Shown piece by piece: positions 56,531 to 64,000 of a stretch of DNA of 64,000 nt. The position numbers and the translations under genes were made by a program. The DNA comes from Entamoeba invadens IP1 (taxonomy: Eukaryota; Evosea; Mastigamoebida; Endamoebidae): NCBI RefSeq assembly GCF_000330505.1, contig NW_004443763.1, positions 191,705 through 255,704 on the forward strand. Reading direction: 5' to 3'. The notes beneath the pieces are model-generated. The model ran no database searches, was not told where the DNA came from, and saw nothing but the letters and a program-made list of their open reading frames with translations. Numbering within the stretch: the stretch's first letter is position 1; each line of letters opens with the position of its first letter.

Positions 56531-59308
56531 TTAATTAAACACCTTCTGAGTGATATTGTATATTTCAAGATACCTATCTGCAATATCGTTGCGCCCAGCG
56601 TTTCTGATCATCTGTATGATATCGAGTTGTGGTGTTTTGTTGGTGATTTTTGGCAAATTTAGTGTTGAGACATCGGTGTCACCAAATATGTATTTGAAGA
56701 GTTCTTGTGAGTACTTTTCGTACGCTTCTTCCTTTTCTTGTTGTGTGCCGAAAATTGATATTCTCGTCATTTCTTTGACCCATGGGTTCTCTTCAAGCAT
56801 TTTTTGATTCCCATTTTCCATGTAATATTCGTACCTTCCCTCATTCAAGTGTTGTTCAAGTGTATCTGGGTCGTATGTCATGACAACACCATTACCAAAA
56901 TCAACAGATTCCAACTTGTGATGCACTTCATTTTGACTTGGTTTTATCACTTCAACTGATTTTGTTTCTGTCAACTCGTGTTCGTTTATTTTTGTAGTTG
57001 GTTGTTTTGTTGGCTCAATTTGTTGTGACATCTCAAGTTGGTGTTTACTCGCAGCTGGTGGAATTTCTTGTTCTGTTGGTATAACTTTACGGTCTATTTC
57101 GTCGTTGTGTACTTTGTTGTTTGGTTTGATTATCTCTTTGTGTTTCTCTTCAACTTCGTTTTCTTTGTCTTGTTCAGAGTTTTGTTGTTGTGGAATTTGT
57201 TCTTCTTTCTTCAAATCAGCAACACTTTGTATTGCGTTAAGAATCAACTTCCCATTCTTTTTGATCGCCACATCTTCTTCTTTGTTTAACACCTCTTTGT
57301 CACTATTCATCTTCGCATTTGATGTAATTTCTTTCTTTTGTTCTTCAATTTTTGGTTTAATTTCTGCCTTATTAATTTCAACTATTTTCTCTATTTCTTT
57401 TTGTTTCACATCTTCTTGTGCAACACTTTCGATGACTGTCTTTTCTTTTGTTTGTTTTGTTTCTTCATCAAAACAAATGTGTTCTTTTTCAACATCAAAA
57501 ACTTGTTCGTCTTTGTTGGCGTGTTTGATGTCTTTTTGTAATATCAACAAAGTCCCTTCCTTTTGTAGTGCAATTGTAAATGCCACAGCAAACATCTGGT
57601 CGTCAGTTAATTCACATTTTGTTTTTTCTGTCGATTCTTTGAGTGTTGTTTCATCAGTCACGCAATTTTGAATTGGTGGATGTTGTGATTTTGTCGTTTC
57701 TTGTGTCAAAGTATAATCGTTCAGTGTTTGTAATTCTTTTTGCCCATCTTGTAATCGGACATTTTCATTATTTTGTGATTGTTGTTGTATGAAAGCGATT
57801 TCCTTGTTTTGTAGAGCAACAGCAAATGACACAGCAAACAACTGGTCTTCGGTTAATTCACTTTCATTTTGTTTTGTATTTTGTTGTTTAGTTTCTTCTT
57901 TGATCTCTTCTTTTGTGTCATTTAAACGTGGCGTTTCAATTTGTGGTGTGATCGTCGTTTCATTACTTGTGTTGTTTGTGATTTCATCAATTTTTGTCGT
58001 GCCAATCGTAACCGTTTCAATTTGTTCTTCTTTTGTTATTTCGTTTTGTATTTTTTCTTCAACGACGTCTTTTTGTTTTTGTTCGACTTCCAAATGTTCA
58101 GCTTCTTGTATTTCTTTTAATACAGTTTCTTGTTGTGAAATTTCGTCATTCACTTTCACATCTACTTCTGGTTGTTCATTTTTTTCTTCTTTTGGTTTTT
58201 CATCACTTTGTGGTGTTGTTGTTTGTTTTGTATCTTCATCTTTATTATTATATTTATTATATTCGTCTTTGTCTTCAATAACTCCAATTTGTTTGTTATT
58301 TTTTGTCATTCTCTTTCTTCCTTTTGGAAGTGGTACATTTTTTCTCGACGGACATTTCATTATATTATCTTCTTTCTCATCATGATTTGGTGGCATAATA
58401 AGTGTCTCTTCTTCATTTTTAACGTCTTGTTTTCGTTGAAATAGTTGTCCAATAACATTTCGATTTTGTGTGAAATTGGTTTGTGTGGGTACTACTGTTG
58501 TATTTACCGCCACATTTTCTTTTTGTTGAGTTTGTAACTGAATGGCGTCTTCTTGTTGTTTTGGTTGATTGTCTTCATTATCTTTTTTGTTTGGATTTGC
58601 AATATTTATTATGTCTTCCTTTCCCACATTTTCATTATTTTGTGATTGTTGTTGTATGAAAGCGATTTCCTTGTTTTGTAGAGCAACAGCAAATGACACA
58701 GCAAACAACTGGTCTTCGGTTAATTCACTTTCATTTTGTTTTGTATTTTGTTGTTTAGTTTCTTCTTTGATCTCTTCTTTTGTGTCATTTAAACGTGGCG
58801 TTTCAATTTGTGGTGTTATTGTCGTTTCATTATTTGTTTCGTGTGTTGACTGGACATCTTTTTGTTCTCCGTCTTCTTTGTTTTCTTCCATTGCTGTTTC
58901 ATTTTTTAAATTCAAATGTTCTTCATTTGTTTGTTCGACATTAACATTTGAAGTTTCAAAGCTCTTCTTTTCTGTTATATTTTGTATCCCCTGAGCATTC
59001 TCTAGTTGTTCTGTAGTTTTCTCTTCCTTTTTCTCTTCATTTTGAGTTCCATCGTTCTCTGTGTTTGTGTGGAGTTTGTTAGTTTCCATATACTTCTGAG
59101 CTTCTTGTGTGTTTAATGTGACCTCGTCTGTGATAACTTCAGTCACCAACTTTCCCTTCTTTTTACTCTCTTCAGTTTGAACATCGTCACTTTCATGCAT
59201 TTCCTTGACCTTTTGAAACGCTTGGTCTTTCTTCATTTGAAGTAATTCTTTGTTATCTTGGACATCCACAACTTCATTGTGCTGTTTTCCTATTTCGGTT
59301 GTTTCCAT
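56531..59308 (-). CDS. 925-aa Glu/Gln/Lys/Asn-rich repeat protein
   Basis: Single exon from ATG 59308. Most of the protein is low-complexity Glu/Lys/Gln/Thr/Asn, probably disordered. It holds two almost identical copies of a roughly 70-residue unit (ETTITPQIETPRLNDTKEE ... ELTEDQLFAVSFAVALQNKE) and a third diverged partial copy (ELTDDQMFAVAFTIALQKEG). The short ELTxDQxFAVxFxxALQ helix is the only ordered-looking part of the unit and may be a binding motif. The last 110 residues (about 815-925: ESVDFGNGVVMTYDPDTLEQ ... YLEIYNITQKVF) look globular and unrepeated. No family is recognised. Confidence 0.7.
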   Translation of the reverse strand: METTEIGKQHNEVVDVQDNKELLQMKKDQAFQKVKEMHESDDVQTEESKKKGKLVTEVITDEVTLNTQEAQKYMETNKLHTNTENDGTQNEEKKEEKTTEQLENAQGIQNITEKKSFETSNVNVEQTNEEHLNLKNETAMEENKEDGEQKDVQSTHETNNETTITPQIETPRLNDTKEEIKEETKQQNTKQNESELTEDQLFAVSFAVALQNKEIAFIQQQSQNNENVGKEDIINIANPNKKDNEDNQPKQQEDAIQLQTQQKENVAVNTTVVPTQTNFTQNRNVIGQLFQRKQDVKNEEETLIMPPNHDEKEDNIMKCPSRKNVPLPKGRKRMTKNNKQIGVIEDKDEYNKYNNKDEDTKQTTTPQSDEKPKEEKNEQPEVDVKVNDEISQQETVLKEIQEAEHLEVEQKQKDVVEEKIQNEITKEEQIETVTIGTTKIDEITNNTSNETTITPQIETPRLNDTKEEIKEETKQQNTKQNESELTEDQLFAVSFAVALQNKEIAFIQQQSQNNENVRLQDGQKELQTLNDYTLTQETTKSQHPPIQNCVTDETTLKESTEKTKCELTDDQMFAVAFTIALQKEGTLLILQKDIKHANKDEQVFDVEKEHICFDEETKQTKEKTVIESVAQEDVKQKEIEKIVEINKAEIKPKIEEQKKEITSNAKMNSDKEVLNKEEDVAIKKNGKLILNAIQSVADLKKEEQIPQQQNSEQDKENEVEEKHKEIIKPNNKVHNDEIDRKVIPTEQEIPPAASKHQLEMSQQIEPTKQPTTKINEHELTETKSVEVIKPSQNEVHHKLESVDFGNGVVMTYDPDTLEQHLNEGRYEYYMENGNQKMLEENPWVKEMTRISIFGTQQEKEEAYEKYSQELFKYIFGDTDVSTLNLPKITNKTPQLDIIQMIRNAGRNDIADRYLEIYNITQKVFN
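57759..57970 (-). repeat. 212-bp internal duplication, copy 2
   Basis: Matches 58626-58837 with only about three differences, all near one end; encodes the repeated unit of the 925-aa protein. Confidence 0.9.
58626..58837 (-). repeat. 212-bp internal duplication, copy 1
   Basis: Partner of 57759-57970. Direct orientation, about 870 bp apart, inside the same ORF. Confidence 0.9.
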
Positions 59309-60197
59309 TAAACTAATTAGTTGTTTGAAATATTTACCCTTAATATGATTATTTATTCACTTTTGAGAAGTCAATATTGTCACTGTATTTTATTCATTGT
59401 CTTCTTATTATTTATAGTATTTTGTATTATTTTATTTCAAGTCGTGTTATTTATTCCCATTTCTTAATTATTGGAAGTAGATTATTTCAATGTTTGTCTA
59501 ATCGAAAAAAAAATAAAAAGGGTTTCAAAAATTGTGAAACGGGGTTTGATATGAATAAAATATTTTTTCATATAAAGACATGCCATGGAAAATATTGTTT
59601 TTTTTATTAACCAATTTTTTGGCAAATTGTTTAGTAAAAAAATTAAATTAAAAGAAACTCATTTCGTTTTAAAAATATTAAAATACGTTGATAGTAAAAA
59701 CGTTTGGTTATTAAACTATTAACAACTGGTTAATCATCATAGTATAATTATGATATAATCAATTATACATTTTATTATAACAATATAATAATATTAATTA
59801 TATATATAACTAATTTTGAATTTACAATAATATATTTATGTATTAAATTGTGTAATAAATAATATATTATATAATAGTACATTTTTGAAAAAAAAATATA
59901 ATTACATTTTTAAAAACATTTATTAACACCTCTTAAAATTATATAAAAAACTAATAAAAACTAAAGATTAATAGTAAAGTCACAAATAAACTTGAAAAAC
60001 AAATTAGCTATTAATAAATTATTATTATATTAACAAGTTTTCTTTTTTTGTATGTTTTTATTTCCATCAACTTTTTACATGAAAGACCAATTGCCCTTAA
60101 TTATTGTGAAAAATAAATAATAAAAAATTAATAAACAAATTTATATTTGATATCATATATAAATTATAATAATAGTATATAAATAATAAAGTAAATA
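59309..60197. other. AT-rich spacer
   Basis: No gene is called. A frame at 59377-59610 ends in a C/H-containing stretch but has no coding-like bias. Confidence 0.45.
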
Positions 60198-60458
60198 ATG
60201 GTATGGTTTCAATTAAATCAGCGTCGAACAGGTTTACCTTGGGTTAGTGTAAACCACGTGATACGAAGCATTATAAAGAAGGCTCAGGAATACACACGCA
60301 AACAATCTGTTTGTGCACCCGTTTTACCCACGTTTTATACTCCCCAGTCACGGATCACCCGCTTGCGGGAAAATGACATCTGCGTCTACCCAGTACGGAC
60401 AAAAAATTGGTTAACACGGGGCGTACAAATAGTAGATGAGAAGAGGTATAACACATAA
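60198..60458 (+). CDS. Orphan 86-aa ORF, GC-richer island
   Basis: 86 residues, basic, with Arg encoded by CGN codons and richer in G+C than everything around it (RRTGLPWVSVNHVIRSII, SRITRLRENDICVYPVRT). No domain or signal is recognised. The unlike base and codon use suggests a foreign or transposon-derived piece. A second short coding-like patch (DDKNLSSDEGVLVDIDG) lies at 60585-60677, so both may be parts of one decayed ORF. Confidence 0.3.
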   Translation: MVWFQLNQRRTGLPWVSVNHVIRSIIKKAQEYTRKQSVCAPVLPTFYTPQSRITRLRENDICVYPVRTKNWLTRGVQIVDEKRYNT

Positions 60459-61899
60459 TTTTGATTTGAATTTAGGTCAAATCAGTCGGTTTCAACACAA
60501 AATCATAAAGATATTATTATTTATATAATAATTATGATATTAATTTAAAAAACAAAAAAAATTGTAAAAAAAGATATATAGATCACGATGATGACAAAAA
60601 TTTGTCGAGCGACGAGGGAGTGCTTGTCGATATTGATGGATTCGTATTTTTTTCATATTACAACAACATGAAATAAGAACTAAAATTCAAAAATGTTGTT
60701 TAACCACTGTCGGAACCTATCGAATTGTCTTGAATTGTCGATAAACATTAAAAACATGAGAAAGAATGACAGTCGCGTACTAAAAAGAAAAAAATGATGG
60801 TTTGTGTTTTATCGGAGTAAAAATATTGACGACGGGAAAAGTGCTAACAATTTAGGTTGATTCCAAAAATTGCAATCAATTAATCTTTTCGTTATAATTT
60901 TTGTTCAAATCTTGTAGATTATGTCTCTGTTGTTGTAATATTTTTGAATAAGATATTGTGTGGCAAAAAATCCTCAAAAAAATGAAACGGGTTTACAATG
61001 ATTTTTTTAAAGAAAAAGCAAAAAAGTAACTTTTTTTTCTATCAGGGTCTATCACGTGACAAAAGTGTTTTTTCTTTGTTATTTGCCACCTCACCAAAGT
61101 GGTCTTGAATTTATGTTCACTTAGTTCTTTTAGATCTAGAGGCGAGCTTAAAGCCGACTTTTGTATAAGAAAAAACTTAGAAACAAATAGTTATTTGAAT
61201 CAATACTTGGCCAAGTAATGGGAAAACAAGCCAATTCAAATTTTAAATATCGGAATATATTTTATTACTGCTGTGATTGCCATAATTAACACAAAAATTG
61301 TGACAAATGCAGCACTATTTTACACATTATCCCGATAGTCACAAATAACATTTTAATAACACAAATAACAATCTATTAAATAATTGTATTTTTATTAATA
61401 ATATGTAATAAAATAAACCCATTCAACTTAAAATAAATCTAAAAAGCTAATAATTAATAATTCAAAATGCTATAAAAAATAATAATAATAGAGAAAGGTT
61501 TATTTTCATGTTTATATTTAACATTACTAACTAAATATTTATATTTTAAAACTATATTAAAATAATAATAATCAAATTTAAAAACTAAAATATATTTGTT
61601 AATTATTAAATATACTAAATAACAAATAATATCAATACTATTGTTTAAAACTATACAAAATGAAATAATGTATTAATAATTAATTAAATTGTTTAGTACA
61701 TGATTTATATTTAAAAAACCTAAATATAAACTTATAGTTCATATAATAACTTATTTTATTATTATTATATTATCAACTAAACTAGTAACAATAACCATAA
61801 TTAATTACAACACAATTTCAATTATAACACAATACAATAGCCATAACACTTGACATGATCAATTCACAACGATAATACAATGATGTCATAAAGAGTGTA
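60459..61899. other. Spacer with possible transposon relics
   Basis: Scattered protein-like stretches (60585-60677; 60690-60850) lack a continuous frame. The rest is AT-rich with no called gene. Confidence 0.35.
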
Positions 61900-62060
61900 A
61901 TGCTCAAAGACATAAGGCGATGTTCAAAGACATGATAACACACTCAAAGAAGAAATGTAACAATCAAAGACATAAGATAATACTCAAAAACAGGACAAGC
62001 TACTCAAAGACAATAAAGAATACCAAATAGACAATGCAATAATCAAAGACAAAGCAAAAG
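61900..62060. repeat. Degenerate 20-bp-period repeat, about 8 units
   Basis: TCAAAGACAT-like cores recur exactly every 20 bases: ATGCTCAAAGACATAAGGCG, ATGTTCAAAGACATGATAAC, then six further variants such as ACAATCAAAGACATAAGATA. One unit has drifted by one base at the end. Confidence 0.8.
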
Positions 62061-62570
62061 ATTCAGGGACTGTATATGATGTTCATGAGTCATTAGAGTG
62101 ACAATTATTTATCTAATTGTTAATTATCACTTATTTGATCTGATAAATATGTAACACAGTAAATAACATGGTGTTTTTATCGAGATAAATAATAAATTGA
62201 TATATAATGATAACCACCAATTGGCCTATTAACAATAGTAATTACAACAATGATAGCAACTGAATTATAAAATAGATCAAAATGTTATGATAATAGATAA
62301 TAAAACAAACATTTGGGCGTAATTATTAAATTTTTAAATTGAAAAGTTCCAATGTTTTAACAATTAGGTTATAACAAAAAAAACTATAGCAATAATATGT
62401 TAATTTATTATATCAACTTATTATAAAAAATAATATAAATACTATTAAAAAATAATATGTTTATTTTTAAAAAACTTAATAATATAATATTTTAATGTTT
62501 ATAGAGTCAATCTTTTAACTTTATCTAATCTCAAACGTTATTTGGCGGACAAAAATAGCTATAATAGTGT
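62061..62570. other. AT-rich spacer
   Basis: No gene is seen between the 20-bp repeat and the GH15-like pseudogene. Confidence 0.5.
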
Positions 62571-63510
62571 CTAATCATCAGGCATTGACGACATAATTGG
62601 GTCGGTGATTTAGTCTACAGCTTCTCCACATGGCATATAATCATTTCTAGTATGTTTAATCATCCAGTTCAATCTTTCTTTAACTATGCCTGCATGATTG
62701 TCGAATTCGTTGTTGAGCAATTCAGCCCAACTCATAAACATTGTGACAATTCCCCATGGTGGGCTTACTTCACCAGCTTCTTTTCCTCCAATATTCCACT
62801 TTGAGGAATAGAAGTATGAGTCTTGTGGATATCTTGCAAGACCGTATTCAAGTTTGGTGTTGAACTTTCTGATGTTATCAAAGTGTTTTTTATCTTTATT
62901 TGATCGTTTACGATGTCACTGAACGCCATAATCGCAGTCGATGTGTCGATGATCACTTTTTGCTTTTGTTGTCCTGCCAAATGACTTGGACAAAGTACCC
63001 TTTCTCTTCATTCCAGAACAATTTCTCAAATGAAGTTGATAGGTCCTGTGTCTTTTTCTCAGTAATTCGGCTCTTTTAGTATCTTTATAATACTTATCTT
63101 CCATCATAGCAGCCGCTAACAATCTGTGGTGGCCTTGAATTTATGTGAATCCATAGTATTGCAGTGGGACACTTAATGAAGTCCATCCATCACTGCTTTC
63201 CTCCCAAATCGAATAGTCTGGCTTAATAAGATTTTTCCAATCTCTATACAACAAGAAAATCACCAATTTATTTTATTCGTTGTTTGACTGTTTCGTCATT
63301 AATTAGTTCAGTTGTTTGTGTCATTTGTGTGTAGTAGTAATACAAATACAAAACAACACCAACGGTATCATGTTGTGGCTCAACAAACCCCACATATGTC
63401 CCATCTTACCAGCTGTATGTCGTTGCGGAGAATTCATTGTCTCGAAGCTCCGCTTTTGCAAGACATTTCAAGAACTTTTCTGTCACTACAAAACTCCGTT
63501 TTCGTATTCA
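62571..63510 (-). pseudogene. GH15 glucoamylase-like gene, decayed
   Basis: Read on the minus strand in shifting frames, the segment shows an ordered glycoside hydrolase 15-like protein: KFLKCLAKAELRDNEFSATT, GFVEPQHDTVGVVLYLY (the QxD box), WKNLIKPDYSIWEESSDGW (the IWEE general-acid region), LLAAAMMEDKYY, FEKLFWNEEKGYFVQVIW, VIIDTSTAIMAFSDI, LARYPQDSYFYSSKWNIGG, then EVSPPWGIVTMFMSWAELL and LNWMIKHTRNDYMPCGEAVD (end region, near the general base). At least five frameshifts and stops make it non-functional. Intact relatives would release glucose from glycogen or starch. The 5' end of the gene is not recoverable beyond about 63510. Confidence 0.65.
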
Positions 63511-63902
63511 AAATATCAATTTTATCGAGGTGAATTGTATTAATTTGAAATAATAGTTTTATAATTATTTTTATTTTTTCATTTTGTTTTTGAAATATTA
63601 TAATAGTTAATACATATAACAATAAATATTATATTTTATTATAATTTAAAAAGAGCCAGATTTTTTTCAACTGACTTGTTTTTATAGTACTTCTATATAA
63701 TATTCTTTAACATTTTATTAATAAAATCAATAATTATTATCATGATTGTTAATTTAAAATAAATTAATTATGATCTATACTAAAACACACCAACAAACAA
63801 ACTTACTGACAGTTTTCAAGTAAATATATTACTCATAAATATGGTTAATATATGATTCAATAATAGCTTTGATGAAATTATAAAAAAATAAACAATAGAA
63901 TG
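63511..63902. other. AT-rich spacer
   Basis: No gene is seen. Confidence 0.5.
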
Positions 63903-63973
63903 TAAAGGGGTGGAAAAAACCGCTTCAGGAAAAAAACTGCTTTTGATAATTTTTGGTGAATAATGGTAAAATG
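63903..63973 (+). repeat. Dispersed repeat, copy 2
   Basis: TAAAGGGGTGGAAAAAACCG, then CTTCAGG, TTTTGATAATTTT and AATGGTAAAATG: the same ordered blocks as 13069-13009 read on the minus strand. No coding sequence precedes it here. The copy may continue past the window end. Confidence 0.7.
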
Positions 63974-64000
63974 TTTTCTAAATGTTATTTGATTTTATTT

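Noticed and set aside
57038..58994. Plus-strand ORFs of 83-198 codons opposite the 925-aa protein
   Set aside because: Same effect: reverse complements of GAA, AAA and CAA runs yield Ser/Phe/Val/Cys-rich frames.
60198..60458. tRNA gene(s) in the GC-richer island
   Set aside because: Entamoeba tRNA arrays are GC islands, but no GGTTCRA-type T-loop with matching stems was found on either strand.
61900..62060. CRISPR array
   Set aside because: Repeats are contiguous and degenerate with no unique spacers, and the genome is eukaryotic.
63312..63622. Small ORFs near the right end
   Set aside because: They lie antisense to, or in wrong frames of, the GH15-like pseudogene.

Overview
The window looks like nuclear DNA of an Entamoeba, most probably Entamoeba invadens. 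Five things point that way: very AT-rich spacers, short introns that almost all open with GTTTGT, dense mostly single-exon genes, Entamoeba-typical families (BspA-type LRR protein, TLDc proteins, arrestin/C2 proteins, PH kinase), and many decayed cut-and-paste DNA transposons (hAT, Tigger/pogo-like, PIF/Harbinger-like), as reported for E. invadens rather than for LINE-rich E. histolytica. The species call is inference; no similarity search was possible.

Layout. 1-13000 is a transposon graveyard: a 1.7-kb terminal-inverted-repeat (TIR) element, a complete but broken hAT element on the minus strand, a short hAT derivative, a second broken hAT transposase split by an 858-bp TIR insertion, and a small TA-flanked MITE. 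13067-29556 is gene-dense: a broken arrestin-C2 gene, a DHHC palmitoyltransferase with a repeat-filled intron, a C2 protein, a small coiled-coil protein, TDP1, a BspA-like LRR protein, a PQ-loop lysosomal-type transporter, a GT31-type glycosyltransferase, a PH-protein kinase, RIO2 and a divergent CaaX GTPase. 29657-35074 is a PIF/Harbinger-like element carrying a nested Tigger-like element and a MITE.

35340-51302 is genic again: a TOPLESS-like LisH-CTLH-WD40 protein recovered by joining two exons, two TLDc paralogues, a three-exon WD40 protein, two unrecognised genes, and a double-PH coiled-coil protein whose second exon adds a C-terminal membrane anchor. 51901-52985 is a TA-flanked TIR element containing a decayed hsp70 fragment. 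An EF-hand-like protein, a tiny type I membrane protein, Tigger-like inverted repeats around an assembly gap and a 925-aa low-complexity protein follow. The end (59309-64000) is mostly AT-rich spacer with an orphan ORF, a 20-bp-period repeat and a decayed GH15 (glucoamylase-like) gene.

The genes do not form one pathway. They are housekeeping and signalling genes (ribosome maturation, DNA repair, palmitoylation, lipid and Ca2+ binding, small GTPase). Spliced models were built by hand from GTTTGT donors, reading phase and family alignment from memory. Several coding breaks sit in homopolymer runs, so some pseudogene calls could be assembly errors.
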